Assembly: GCA_965243615.1 (NCBI GenBank)
Contig: CBDEVO010000003.1
Coordinates: 4,030,001 to 4,094,000 of the forward strand
Reading direction: 5' to 3'
Source: JAJEEA01 sp965243615
GTDB lineage: Bacteria; Acidobacteriota; Vicinamibacteria; Vicinamibacterales; UBA8438
DNA length: 64,000 nucleotides
Part shown: positions 9,341-17,568 of the stretch, piece after piece
How the letters are laid out: every line of letters begins with the position of its first letter
Numbering within the stretch: position 1 is the stretch's first letter
Position numbers and translations under genes: made by a program
The notes under the pieces: generated by a model
Database searches by the model: none
Seen by the model: only the letters and a program-made list of their open reading frames with translations
What the model was told of the DNA's origin: nothing

Positions 9341-9376
9341 GTGGCGTGCTCCTTGCTGAGTGATGACTGCGGGCGA

Positions 9377-9395
9377 CCGGTGCCGGCGGCACCGG
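9377..9395 (-). promoter_or_regulatory. Hairpin in the metK leader
   Basis: CCGGTGCC and GGCACCGG form a perfect 8-bp stem around a 3-nt loop, 37 nt upstream of the metK start codon within its predicted 5' leader. It has no T-run. It may shape the leader, but it does not match any SAM-riboswitch pattern I know. Confidence 0.4.
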
Positions 9396-9501
9396 CCGGG
9401 CGACGTGGCCCCGCCGTGGTCCGCGGAAGTGCTTGTGCTGCGAGGCGACTACGGGCGGCCGACGCATACCACCGGCCCGCCGCCCTCATCGGCAACCGCT
9501 A

Positions 9502-9531
9502 ACGATACCATCGACGCGCGTCGCGAATCAA
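9502..9531 (-). promoter_or_regulatory. Probable metK promoter
   Basis: On the minus strand TTGATT (9531-9526) is followed by an 18-bp spacer and TATCGT (9507-9502), each matching four of six consensus positions. The -35 box is only 17 bp from the insertion sequence's left end, so the element may have replaced upstream control sequences. Confidence 0.5.
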
Positions 9532-9538
9532 CGCGGCC

Positions 9539-9547
9539 GGCGCCGCG
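9539..9547. repeat. Target-site duplication, left copy
   Basis: GGCGCCGCG directly abuts the left inverted repeat of the insertion sequence and is identical to 11209-11217. Confidence 0.85.
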
Positions 9548-9576
9548 GGGTGCACGTCAGATTCGTGAGAGGCCTG

Positions 9577-10776
9577 TCAGGCGGCCCTGCCGGCTCGTCG
9601 TTCCCAGAAATCCTCGAAGCGGCCACTGAGCTTGCAGCACCGCAGGGCGATGATGGCGTTGGCCCCGGCCACGGTCCAGTGCATGCCGGCGCGCTTGAGC
9701 CGGGCACCGATGGCGAGCTTGCAGCCGGTCTCGACGACGCCCGACGACACACAGAGACCCGCCGCTCGGAACTCCGGATAGCGCATCCGGTGGCGGTTGC
9801 GGGTCAGGTAATCGATACACTTGCGGGCCTCCTCGCACTTCTCGCTGTGAGCGTGCAGTTCGGCCAGGATCGCATCGATCCGCCCCGCGTCCAACTCGTC
9901 CCGCCGGGCCTTGCCCCACCGGGCGGCCAAGTCCGTACCGGGGCCGTAGACGGCCTTGGCGACATCGCACAGATGACCCTTGGCGTGGTAGATGTCGACG
10001 ATTTGGATGGCGTCGGGAAAATGCTCGCCGGTCAGGTTCCAGATCCAGGGGGCGCCGTCGCCGATGACGACCTGTCGGGCGGCGGTGACGAAGCCGCGCC
10101 GTTGCGCCTCGCGATGGGCGCGTTGCGGGAAGGCGGCCGGCTGCGGGTCGGTGTCGCGGCTGGCTGCGCTCTCGACCGCGGCGCTGTAGCTGACCGACCC
10201 GGGGTCGCGTTCGGGGAGGCCGTCGGCGTTGCGGGTCTCCGCCGTCCACACGGTGACGAGCTTGACTTCGCGGGTCTTGGCGGTGCCGTCGGGCTGCTTG
10301 CCGCGCCGGCCTTCCACCTCGGACTTGCGCACCGGCACGCCGGTGCCGTCCAGCCCCACATACATCGTCGGCGCCGCGGCGGGTGCGGGCTCGACCCGCT
10401 TGCGTTCGTCGTCGGCGACCTCGCGGCCCAGCGCTTCGGCGGTGCGCTCGACCTGTTTGGGGTCAACCGCCACGCCGGCCAGTTCCCCCATCCACTCGCT
10501 CGCTTCGGCGAAGCTGACGCTCGTCGCCGCCAAGCCCACCAGCCGCGTCGTGGCGGGCGACAGCGAGGTGTCCTGCAGGCCCAGGGCCCGGTCGCGGGGC
10601 CAGGTTCCCCGCCGGCAGGCGGCGCAGTGGTAGTAGGCGCGGTGCAGGGTCAGTGGTCCCAACAGCGTGGTGAAGGTCTTCGGGCGGCGGCCGGCGTAGT
10701 GCGCCGTCTGGCCGCAGGCGCACACTATCGTCGAACCCGAATGGTCGGAATCGTCTGCGTCGTAGTACTCCCCCAA
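9577..10776 (-). CDS. ISKra4-family DDE transposase
   Basis: This frame encodes the transposase of the surrounding element. A zinc-binding-like region (CACGQTAHYAGRR, then YYHCAACRRG; cysteines 19, 21, 51 and 54 from the TTG at 10776) is followed by the catalytic DDE residues: Asp in YVGLDGTGVPV (about residue 143), Asp in VVIGDGAPW and Glu in SSGVVETGCK. SLSPATTRLVGLAA and EASEWMGELAGV are typical of the family. The frame has no ATG or GTG, and the only usable start is TTG at 10776. It stays open, however, to 11097, including a helical stretch (VDAQDFEALEQALRRQ) that resembles other ISKra4 N-termini. Expression may therefore need a -1 frameshift from the upstream reading frame rather than starting at 10776. 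Confidence 0.85.
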   Translation of the reverse strand: MGEYYDADDSDHSGSTIVCACGQTAHYAGRRPKTFTTLLGPLTLHRAYYHCAACRRGTWPRDRALGLQDTSLSPATTRLVGLAATSVSFAEASEWMGELAGVAVDPKQVERTAEALGREVADDERKRVEPAPAAAPTMYVGLDGTGVPVRKSEVEGRRGKQPDGTAKTREVKLVTVWTAETRNADGLPERDPGSVSYSAAVESAASRDTDPQPAAFPQRAHREAQRRGFVTAARQVVIGDGAPWIWNLTGEHFPDAIQIVDIYHAKGHLCDVAKAVYGPGTDLAARWGKARRDELDAGRIDAILAELHAHSEKCEEARKCIDYLTRNRHRMRYPEFRAAGLCVSSGVVETGCKLAIGARLKRAGMHWTVAGANAIIALRCCKLSGRFEDFWERRAGRAA

Positions 10777-10892
10777 CGCCTGCGCGGCGAGGCCGAGGGC
10801 TTGGCGACGGAGGGCCTGCTCGAGGGCCTCGAAGTCCTGCGCGTCGACGTTCCCCGGCCCGACGAGGACACCGATTTCAGCCGCGAGCGCGG

Positions 10893-11120
10893 CTACGAAC
10901 CCTGCGCGCCAATCACCTTGGCGGCTTGGCTGGCCGTGGCGAGCGCTCGACGGTGAACCGTCTGCAAGAGGGTCTCGAAGTCCTGGGCATTCGCGTCTCC
11001 TCGTCGGTGAAACGCGTCCACATCGGCCTTGACCGCCGCCTCCAACGCGGCGAACAGCTCCTGGACGCCCTTTTTTTTGGCCGCGTGATCGAGCGGTTCA
11101 GTCAACTGCGCCTCGGGCAA
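10893..11120 (-). CDS. First reading frame of the insertion sequence
   Basis: This 75-codon frame lies wholly inside the element. A TTG start at 11120 is proposed because AGGAGG (11135-11130) sits 9 nt upstream, and any earlier ATG would lie outside the inverted repeat. It encodes a small helical protein (VQELFAALEAAVKADVDAF, then AQDFETLLQTVHRRALATAS). Near its start lies an A8 run (11078-11071) containing the slippery heptamer A AAA AAG. A -1 shift there enters the transposase frame, which opens at 11097. Its C-terminal part also resembles the beginning of the transposase frame (AQDFE...RRALA versus AQDFE...RRQALG). No function outside transposition is suggested. Confidence 0.6.
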   Translation of the reverse strand: MPEAQLTEPLDHAAKKKGVQELFAALEAAVKADVDAFHRRGDANAQDFETLLQTVHRRALATASQAAKVIGAQGS

Positions 11121-11208
11121 GGTCTGAATCCTCCTACCCGAGCCATCGGTCGATCCGTCCTCGCTCAATAACCCAACCCCAAATCCCCAACTTTCTTGAC
11201 GTGCACCC

Positions 11209-11217
11209 GGCGCCGCG
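11209..11217. repeat. Target-site duplication, right copy
   Basis: GGCGCCGCG directly abuts the right inverted repeat of the insertion sequence and is identical to 9539-9547. The rest of the gap up to xerD (11218-11421) holds nothing I recognise. Confidence 0.85.
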
Positions 11218-11421
11218 GAACCGGCTGAGGTGGCGCGACGAGAAAGTTGAGCGGATGGGACTGGCGTGGTGCACTCGACACCCGCATCGACAGGCACCTG
11301 GAGATGTACGCCGCCGCCCCCGGCTCGTCCCTGACTGACCTGCCGAACCGCCCTCCCCCGTCGCCTCGCCGGTACCGAGGCAGTCCGATCCGGCCTCGAA
11401 CCACCCCGCGCCGCAACGGCC

Positions 11422-12327
11422 TCACGCCCGCGGATGGAACTCGTCGTGGATGGCCCGCAGCCGCGCGTCGAGGACGTGGGTGTAGATCTGGGTGGTGGAC
11501 AGGTCGGCGTGTCCCAGCAGGGTCTGGATGACGCGCAGGTCCGCTCCCCGCTCCAGGAGGTGGGTGGCGAAGGAATGCCGCAGCACGTGGGGGCTGAGCT
11601 CCCGCGAGAGCCCCGCCTGCCGGCCGTACTTCTTGATGATCTTCCAGAACCCCACCCGGGTCAGGACGCCCCCGTCCCGCGCGTTCAGGAAGAGGTGGGC
11701 CGATTCGCGGCGCTTGAGCAGGACAGGCCGCCCGGTGGCGAGATAGCTGCGGGTCCAGGCGGCCGCCGCCTCGCCGACCGGGACCATCCGCTCCTTCGCG
11801 CCCTTGCCCAGGCACGTGAGCAGGCCGCGGTCGAGATCGACGTCGCGGACCCGCAGGCCCACCAGCTCGCTGACCCGCATGCCCGTCGCATAGAGCAGCT
11901 CCAGGAGGGCGCGGTCGCGCAGGCCGGCGGGGCGGCCGGCGTCGGGCTGATCGAGGAGGCGGTCGACCTCGTCGAGAGAGAGGAACCGGGGCAGCGCCGG
12001 CCAGGCCCGGGGGGCGTGGACGTCGGCGGCGGGGCTCGCCAGGAGACGGCCATCGAGGACCAGGAACCGGTAGAACCCCCGCACGCTCGCGACGTGGCGC
12101 GCCACCGAGCGCGGCGACAACCCCGCCACCATGAGCTCGCGGACGAAGGCCTCGAGATGGCCCCGGTCGAGCGCCGCGGGCGCCAGTTCCAGCCGCGCGG
12201 CGAAGGCGCACAGGCGCGCGAGGTCGCGCCGGTAGGCGAGCACGGTGTTGGCGGCGAGTCGGCGCGACACGCGCATCTCGTCGAGAAAGCCGAGCACCTC
12301 CGGCGGGGCGTCCCCGAGGTCGGGCAT
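11422..12327 (-). CDS. xerD: Tyrosine site-specific recombinase XerD
   Basis: XerD with XerC resolves chromosome dimers at dif next to FtsK. The 301-residue protein has the SAM-like N-terminal core-binding domain (residues 1-95) and the catalytic domain with Arg in ATGMRVSELVGL, the HVLRHSFATHLLERG box (HxxR), GHADLSTTQIYTHV (His, then nucleophile Tyr), and a C-terminal helix. The motif ATHLLERGADLRVIQTLLGHADLSTTQIYTHV-like arrangement favours XerD over XerC. The ATG at 12327 (MPDLGDAPPEV) is chosen because family homology begins there; no Shine-Dalgarno is obvious. It diverges from the 12452 gene. The insertion sequence's right end is 213 bp from its stop, so the gene is intact. Confidence 0.92.
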   Translation of the reverse strand: MPDLGDAPPEVLGFLDEMRVSRRLAANTVLAYRRDLARLCAFAARLELAPAALDRGHLEAFVRELMVAGLSPRSVARHVASVRGFYRFLVLDGRLLASPAADVHAPRAWPALPRFLSLDEVDRLLDQPDAGRPAGLRDRALLELLYATGMRVSELVGLRVRDVDLDRGLLTCLGKGAKERMVPVGEAAAAWTRSYLATGRPVLLKRRESAHLFLNARDGGVLTRVGFWKIIKKYGRQAGLSRELSPHVLRHSFATHLLERGADLRVIQTLLGHADLSTTQIYTHVLDARLRAIHDEFHPRA

Positions 12328-12330
12328 CGA

Positions 12331-12360
12331 TTGTCCGGGCCGTTTTGCGCGTTGTATAAT
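12331..12360 (+). promoter_or_regulatory. sigma70-type promoter before the 12452 gene
   Basis: TTGTCC (12331-12336), an 18-bp spacer and a perfect TATAAT (12355-12360) form a good promoter, with start near 12367 and a leader of about 85 nt. The same A/T-rich segment reads TATACA on the minus strand and might also serve xerD. Confidence 0.7.
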
Positions 12361-12451
12361 TGCCACCTCAGATTCTATCGGCAGGAAGGGTCGACGGGTC
12401 GAGACGCGGCCCGCGGGGCCCCACCACCGAATCCAGGCCGGGGTGCGAGCA

Positions 12452-13681
12452 ATGCAGAGACGCTTCCTTCTTCTCTCCGGGTTTCTTGCGGTCCTCGTCG
12501 CCGCGGCGCCCGTCGCCACGGGCTCGATGCAGCCCGGGCCGGCCGACTTCGTCGTCCAGCTCAACGAGTACGTGCAGGTCCAGGAGGCCCTGGCGGCCGA
12601 CGACTTCGAGACCGCGATGGCCGAGCTCGAGGAGTTCGCCCGCATCACCGACGACGTGACCCGCGCCCTCGCGGAGCATGCGCTCGAGGCCGGCGACATC
12701 GAAGAGATGCGCGCACGCTTCAAGCCGCTTTCCGAGTCCTTGACCGAGCAGGCGCTGCCCCAGGGGTTCGCGCGGGCCTACTGCCCGATGTACGACAACG
12801 GATCGGCCTGGGTGCAACGCGACGGCCCCGTCCGCAACCCCTACTACGGCGCGTTCATGCTCACCTGCGGCGTCGTCGACGCGGCGGCGGGGGCCCACAT
12901 GGACCACAGCCCCCAGCACGGCGGCACCGTGTTCATGGCCCCCGACAGCTTCCACCACATCGAGGGCACGTTCCCCGAGCCGGGACTGTTCCGGCTCTAC
13001 GCGACCGACAACTACCGCGAGCCGGTGGACGTCAGCACGTGGACCGGCCGGGCCGTCACCCTCGAGGAGTACGACGAGGCGACCGACGAGTTCGTCGAGG
13101 TCCGGGCCTTCGACCTCTTTCCGAGCCCGGACGGCGCGTTTCTCGAGGCCCTCATCCCTACGTCGGACCCCAACTACGAGGCCCCGGCCGAGTTCGCCGC
13201 CAAGGTCGTCTTCCAGGAGGACTTCCCGGCCGAACGCTTCGACTTCATCTTCGCCTCGCTGACCACCGAGGAAGCGGTCGCCGACGCCCTTCCGCCGGCC
13301 GTCTTCGGCGGGGACACGCCCGAGGCGGTGCCCCTGGCCCAGCGCATCCTCCCGGACATCCCCGACACCGCGTTCGGGATCGCGGTGGAGATCGCGTCGC
13401 GCGATCAGCAGATTCAGGACCTGATCGCGCGCGGGGCCTTCACCGAGATCTTCATCCCCGCGCTCCAGGCCAAGGAGCTGGCCCTCGCCCTGCAGCGCGC
13501 GGCGACCGACCTGCCGCCGGCGAGCGGCAACCAGGTACGCATCGCGGTCCGCCACCTGGTGCGCTCGGCCTACCTGCTGGACTGGTACGGCGATCTCGGC
13601 AACAAGAACAACGTCGACAACGCCTACGCCGTATTCGGCGGCGCCGTCGGCGAGATCAACGCCGTCTACGACATCCGGTGA
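12452..13681 (+). CDS. Exported protein with DUF3347-like domain, probable copper binding
   Basis: This 409-residue protein starts with a signal peptide (MQRRFLLLSGFLAVLVAAAPVATG). Residues about 30-150 resemble DUF3347, a domain also found at the C-terminus of CusB-type efflux proteins, including the FARAYCPMYDNGSAW motif with a single Cys and Met. A following segment has clustered metal ligands: MDHSPQHGGTVFMAP and HHIEGTFPEPG. The remainder is unassigned, with a C-terminal helical region. It is probably a periplasmic copper-binding or sensing protein; that is inferred from motifs, not shown. It is the first gene after a strong promoter, 66 bp before the cytochrome-like gene, and the two are likely cotranscribed. 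Confidence 0.6.
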   Translation: MQRRFLLLSGFLAVLVAAAPVATGSMQPGPADFVVQLNEYVQVQEALAADDFETAMAELEEFARITDDVTRALAEHALEAGDIEEMRARFKPLSESLTEQALPQGFARAYCPMYDNGSAWVQRDGPVRNPYYGAFMLTCGVVDAAAGAHMDHSPQHGGTVFMAPDSFHHIEGTFPEPGLFRLYATDNYREPVDVSTWTGRAVTLEEYDEATDEFVEVRAFDLFPSPDGAFLEALIPTSDPNYEAPAEFAAKVVFQEDFPAERFDFIFASLTTEEAVADALPPAVFGGDTPEAVPLAQRILPDIPDTAFGIAVEIASRDQQIQDLIARGAFTEIFIPALQAKELALALQRAATDLPPASGNQVRIAVRHLVRSAYLLDWYGDLGNKNNVDNAYAVFGGAVGEINAVYDIR

Positions 13682-13747
13682 CGCCGGTGCCGGCCGCGGC
13701 GCCTCGTACCGGCCGGCGTCCTCGCGTTGAGCTTCGGGAGGATGATG

Positions 13748-14971
13748 ATGCGACGTCATACGTCCGGGGTCCTCGTGTTGGCGGCCGTCGGGGCCGTCGT
13801 GCTGCTCGGCAGCGTGACGCGGGGGCATACGCCGATCGCGTCCCGCTTCAACTACAACGAGCACGTCTTCCCCATCTTCGAGCGCCGGTGCGGGAGCTGC
13901 CACGTCGAGGGCGGAATCGGCCCGATGTCGCTGCTGACCTACCGCGAGGCGTTCCCATGGACCCAGTCGATCCGTGAGGAGATCCTCGGCCTCCGCATGC
14001 CCCCCTGGAAGGCGGAGGACGGCTTCGGCAGCTTCAGCAACGGCCACGTGCTGCCCGCCCACGAGATGGACATGATCCTGGAGTGGTCGGCCGGCGGCTA
14101 CCCCCAGGGTCCGCGCAATCTCGCGCCGGCCGCACCGCCGCCCGCGTCCGGATGGAGCCTCGGCGAGCCGACGTTGGCCGTTCCCCTGTCCGAGCCGTTC
14201 CTCTTCGACGCAGCCACGTCCGAGACGGTCCGGTACTTCGTGCTGCCTACCGACCTCGAGGCGGACCGGTCGATCCGCGCCGTCGACGTCCTGCCCGAGA
14301 GCCGCGCCGTGGTGCGCCACGTCTCGGTGTACGTCGACACGAGCGGGGAGGCCCGCGCCGCCGACGCCGCTGACGAGGGACCGGGTTTCGCCTCGGGGTT
14401 CGCGAGCGCCAAGCCGGTCGCGGTTTGGTGGCCGGGCCAGCAGATCGAGGTCCTCGACGGCATCGGCTATCCCCTGCCCGCGGGGGCCGACCTCGTGGCG
14501 AGAATCCTCTACAAGAAGACCTGGATCACCGAGGGACTGGAGTTCACGGACCGGACCCGGATCGGGCTGCATCTCGCGGAGGCCGACGCCGGCGCCATCG
14601 AGCAGACGGTTGTCGACGCCACGGCCGAGCCGGCCGGCCGCGAGCTGATCTTCCGTCACGTGTTCGACGACGAGACCACCCTGCTCGCCCTGCTGCCGGA
14701 GGTCGCGGTGGGTTCCCGCGCGCTCCAGGTCGAAGGGGTGCGGCCGGACGGCTCCAGGCAGCCGCTCCTGCTGATTCGGGAGCCGGACCCGGCGTGGCCG
14801 ACACGCTACTGGCTCGAGGAGCCGCTGGACCTGCCGGCGGGCAGCGAGCTGCAGGTCACGGCAACCCTGGTGCCCGGCGCCGGGCCCGACGATGTGCCGT
14901 CCCTCTTCGGCAGCGACGCGCCGATGCGTCTGCTGGTCGACCACACCAGCCAGTCGCCGCCGGCCAACTGA
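13748..14971 (+). CDS. Exported c-type cytochrome with monooxygenase-like C-terminal region
   Basis: The 407-residue protein has a signal sequence (residues 1-28), one heme-binding motif CGSCH (Cys48 to His52) in a short cytochrome c region that ends with LRMPPWKAEDGFG (likely axial Met), and then a long beta-rich region. That region (for example VVRHVSVYVDTSGE and VWWPGQQIEVLDGIGYPLPAGADLV) resembles the copper type II ascorbate-dependent monooxygenase fold. Of three consecutive ATGs (13742, 13745, 13748), the last has the best spacing to GGGAGG at 13736-13741. It probably works in the periplasm with the upstream copper-type protein. Substrate unknown. It converges with asd across 127 bp without a clear terminator. 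Confidence 0.65.
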   Translation: MRRHTSGVLVLAAVGAVVLLGSVTRGHTPIASRFNYNEHVFPIFERRCGSCHVEGGIGPMSLLTYREAFPWTQSIREEILGLRMPPWKAEDGFGSFSNGHVLPAHEMDMILEWSAGGYPQGPRNLAPAAPPPASGWSLGEPTLAVPLSEPFLFDAATSETVRYFVLPTDLEADRSIRAVDVLPESRAVVRHVSVYVDTSGEARAADAADEGPGFASGFASAKPVAVWWPGQQIEVLDGIGYPLPAGADLVARILYKKTWITEGLEFTDRTRIGLHLAEADAGAIEQTVVDATAEPAGRELIFRHVFDDETTLLALLPEVAVGSRALQVEGVRPDGSRQPLLLIREPDPAWPTRYWLEEPLDLPAGSELQVTATLVPGAGPDDVPSLFGSDAPMRLLVDHTSQSPPAN

Positions 14972-15098
14972 TCGCGATTCTGCTCCCAGGTTCCGGCGGA
15001 GAGAGCGGCTGACGCGCCATCGAGCGGGCGCCCGTGAAAGTTGCGGCGCGTTCACGCGGGGTCGCGGCGTGGCATCGGGTCGATGCACCACCCAACCG

Positions 15099-16145
15099 CT
15101 ACAGCCGGTCTGTCGCCTTCAACAGCTCTGCGTTCAGCACCGCCGCCCCGGCGGCCCCGCGGACGGTGTTGTGCCCCATCGCGACGAGCTTGTGGCCAAG
15201 GACCGGGCAGGGGCGAAGACGGCCCACGCAGACCGCCATGCCGCCGTCGCGGTCGGCGTCGAGCCGCGGCTGCGGGCGATCGTCCTCGTCCATGTACAAG
15301 ACAGGCCGCGGCGGGGCGCCGGGCAGGTCCAGCTCCTGCGGGCGGCCGCGGAACTCGCGAATGGCCGCGACCATCTCGTCGACGGCGGGCGCCTCGTCGA
15401 GGGCGACCGACACCAGCTCGGTGTGGCCGTTGATGACCGGCACGCGCGTCGTGCCCGCGCTCACGGTCACCGGATGCGGCTCGACCCCGCTCTCCGAGAG
15501 CCGGCCGAGAATCTTCTGCGTCTCGGTTTCCATCTTCGATTCTTCGCCACGCACGACGGGAATGACGTTGCCGACGAGGTCGAGCGAGGGCACGCCCGGA
15601 TAGCCGGCGCCGGACGCCGCCTGCAGGGTGGAGACGATGACCTGCCGCAGGCCGAACCGGCGCAGCGGCGCCAGGGCGAGGGCGAGGACGATGGTCGAGC
15701 AGTTGGGGTTGGTGACGATGAGGCCGGACCATCCCCGGGCCGCGCCCTGCCCGTCCAGCAGCGAGAGATGGTCGGCGTTGATTTCGGGAATCACGAGCGG
15801 CACCAGCGGGTCCATGCGGTGGTTGCGGGCGTTGGTGACCACGACGTGCCCGGCCCGCGCGAACTCCGCCTCCACCTCGCCCGCCACCGAGGCGTCGAGG
15901 CCCGAGAACAGCAGCTTCGGCGCACGGCCCGGCGTCACCCGGTCGACGGTCATGTCCGCGACACGGTCCGGCCGCGGCGCCGGCAGGCGCCACGGGGTGG
16001 CCTCCCGGTAGGCCTTCCCGGCGGAGCGCTCGCTGGCCCCGATCCAGGTGACCTCGAACCACGGATGGTCCGCCAGCCCGGCGATGAACTCCTGCCCCAC
16101 CGTTCCCGTCGCACCCAGTACGCCCGCCTCGATCCTGCTGCTCAT
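15099..16145 (-). CDS. asd: Aspartate-semialdehyde dehydrogenase, archaeal/fungal type
   Basis: Asd reduces aspartyl phosphate to aspartate semialdehyde, the branch point to lysine, threonine and methionine. The 348-residue protein has an N-terminal NADP-binding motif (GVLGATGTVGQEF), the catalytic Cys in TNPNCSTIVLALAL, and the ESKMETETQKILG and PVINGHTELVSV segments. The DHPWFEVTWIGASERSAGKAYREA stretch is typical of the archaeal/fungal Asd subfamily rather than the proteobacterial one. The ATG at 16145 follows AGAAGGA. It is the last gene of the five-gene minus-strand operon and lies 95 bp after lysC. Confidence 0.95.
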   Translation of the reverse strand: MSSRIEAGVLGATGTVGQEFIAGLADHPWFEVTWIGASERSAGKAYREATPWRLPAPRPDRVADMTVDRVTPGRAPKLLFSGLDASVAGEVEAEFARAGHVVVTNARNHRMDPLVPLVIPEINADHLSLLDGQGAARGWSGLIVTNPNCSTIVLALALAPLRRFGLRQVIVSTLQAASGAGYPGVPSLDLVGNVIPVVRGEESKMETETQKILGRLSESGVEPHPVTVSAGTTRVPVINGHTELVSVALDEAPAVDEMVAAIREFRGRPQELDLPGAPPRPVLYMDEDDRPQPRLDADRDGGMAVCVGRLRPCPVLGHKLVAMGHNTVRGAAGAAVLNAELLKATDRL

Positions 16146-16240
16146 CCGTGCCCGTCCTTCTCGCCTCGGCCGATCTCGCGTGCGGGCCCGATGCCCGCTC
16201 ATCTGTCGTCTGCCGTCGTGAGCCGGTGATGCCGCCGCCG

Positions 16241-17497
16241 TCACGCCGTCGCCGCAGCGGCGTCTTGCGGAAAGAACTCCTGGTGCACGGCCGCGGTCGC
16301 CTCGTCGAGCCGATCGGCCGAAATGACGCACGCGACCTTCATCTCCGACGAGCTGATGCAGTCGATGTTGATCCCCCGGCGGGCGAGGACCGCGAACATC
16401 CGCGCCGCGAGCCCGGGGGTCGAGGCGAGCCTCGAACCCACGATGGAGATCTTCGCGACGTCGTCCTCGACCACGCAGGTGCGGGTCACTCCCTCGGCTT
16501 CCCAACTCCGGGCCAGCTCCTGCGCCCCCGCCACGAACTCCTTGTCGAGGATGAACGTGATGCGGCCCTGGTGGGCCGAGCTCGCGCTCTGAATGATGAG
16601 CCGGACGTTGATGCCCCCGGCCGCGAGGTCCTGGAAGACCCGCGCCGCCATGCCCGGCTCGTCCGGCACGTCCAGCAGGGTGAACTTGGCGATCTTCGCG
16701 TCCCCGGTGACCGCGACGACCTCGGCTCGTTCCATGATGCTCGCTGCTCCTCGAATCCACGTGCCCTCGCGCAGGTGGAAGCTGCTGCGCACGTGAATCG
16801 GCACGTCGTACTCCATGCACACCTCGGCGGCGCGGGGATGCAGGACCTTGGCGCCGCTCGACGCCATCTCGATGGCCTCCTCGTAGCTGATCGCCCCCCA
16901 CAGCCGGGCGCCCGGCACGCGGGACGGGTCGGCGGAGAAGACCCCGTCGACGTCGGTGCAGATCTCGCAGGCGCCGGCCCCGAGGGCGGCGGCGAGGGCG
17001 GCCCCGGTGATGTCGCTGCCCCCGCGCCCGAGGGTGGTGACGTCGTCGGCGTCGTTGATGCCCTGGAAGCCGGTCACGATGACCACCCGGCCGGCATCGA
17101 GCTCCGCGCGGATGCGCCCGGTGTCGATGCTGCGGATGCGGGCGACGTTGAAGACCCCGTCGGTGCGGATGCCGCACTGCGGCGCGGTAAGGGAGATGGC
17201 GGGAATGCCCCGGTTCTGGAGGGCCAGGCCCAGCAGCGACACCGTGACCTGCTCGCCGGTCGAGAGCAGGAGGTCCATCTCCCGGCCCGCGGGGCGGTCG
17301 GAGACCTGGTGGGCGAGGCCGACGAGCTCGTCGGTGGTGCTGCCCATGGCCGAGAGCACGACCACCAGCCGGGGGGTGCGGTCGAGGTTCCGCTCGATGC
17401 GGTCGGCGATGGCGAGAATGCGCGCCGCCGTCGCCACCGAGGTCCCGCCGTACTTCTGCACGACCACCGGACCCTCGCGGCCAGCCGGCGCCGTCAT
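16241..17497 (-). CDS. lysC: Aspartate kinase
   Basis: The enzyme phosphorylates aspartate, the first step of the aspartate family pathway. The 418-residue single-function protein has the kinase motif VVQKYGGTSVA near residue 12, the LSTGEQVTVSLL and GFQGIND segments, GRGGSDITGAALAAALGA, and DVDGVFSADPSRVPGA. The C-terminal third holds two ACT domains (KFTLLDVPDEPGMAARVF and ISIVGSRLASTPGLAARMF) for allosteric feedback. GGGGAGAA precedes the ATG at 17497. A 24-codon mini-frame overlaps its start by ATGA (see 17494-17568), coupling it to the upstream COG1915 gene. Confidence 0.96.
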   Translation of the reverse strand: MTAPAGREGPVVVQKYGGTSVATAARILAIADRIERNLDRTPRLVVVLSAMGSTTDELVGLAHQVSDRPAGREMDLLLSTGEQVTVSLLGLALQNRGIPAISLTAPQCGIRTDGVFNVARIRSIDTGRIRAELDAGRVVIVTGFQGINDADDVTTLGRGGSDITGAALAAALGAGACEICTDVDGVFSADPSRVPGARLWGAISYEEAIEMASSGAKVLHPRAAEVCMEYDVPIHVRSSFHLREGTWIRGAASIMERAEVVAVTGDAKIAKFTLLDVPDEPGMAARVFQDLAAGGINVRLIIQSASSAHQGRITFILDKEFVAGAQELARSWEAEGVTRTCVVEDDVAKISIVGSRLASTPGLAARMFAVLARRGINIDCISSSEMKVACVISADRLDEATAAVHQEFFPQDAAAATA

Positions 17498-17568
17498 CGG
17501 TTCTCCCCACCCACGGCGGCTCGCGACCCGGCGGATGCGGGGGCTCCCGACGGACCCGGCGCCGTCAT
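17494..17568 (-). CDS. Putative 24-codon coupling frame between COG1915 gene and lysC
   Basis: A mini reading frame starts at an ATG (17568) that overlaps the upstream stop codon as ATGA, and its own stop overlaps the lysC ATG the same way. It begins MTAP, like lysC, and has a similar ribosome-binding sequence (GGGGGAGAG). About 22 bp around the two start sites are nearly identical, so it probably arose by duplication of the lysC translation start. It may keep ribosomes loaded across the 67-bp gap. The peptide (Ala/Gly/Pro-rich) has no recognisable domain and may have no role of its own. Confidence 0.4.
   Translation of the reverse strand: MTAPGPSGAPASAGSRAAVGGENR

Larger units (their letters stand above)
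9548..11208 (-). mobile_element. Complete ISKra4-family insertion sequence
   Basis: The element is 1661 bp. Its ends are 12-bp perfect inverted repeats, GGGTGCACGTCA at 9548-9559 and TGACGTGCACCC at 11197-11208. It is flanked by a perfect 9-bp direct repeat, GGCGCCGCG, at 9539-9547 and 11209-11217, which marks target-site duplication and argues for relatively recent insertion. Inside are a 75-codon first reading frame and a DDE transposase frame, both on the minus strand; the transposase stops 29 bp from the left end. It lies between metK and xerD. The family is assigned from the transposase sequence; the exact ISKra4 subgroup is uncertain. Confidence 0.9.

Noticed and set aside
9341..9500. 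SAM riboswitch in the metK leader
   Set aside because: The leader is long enough and has a stable hairpin, but none of the conserved SAM-riboswitch core sequences I know (for example those of SAM-I or SAM-II) is present.
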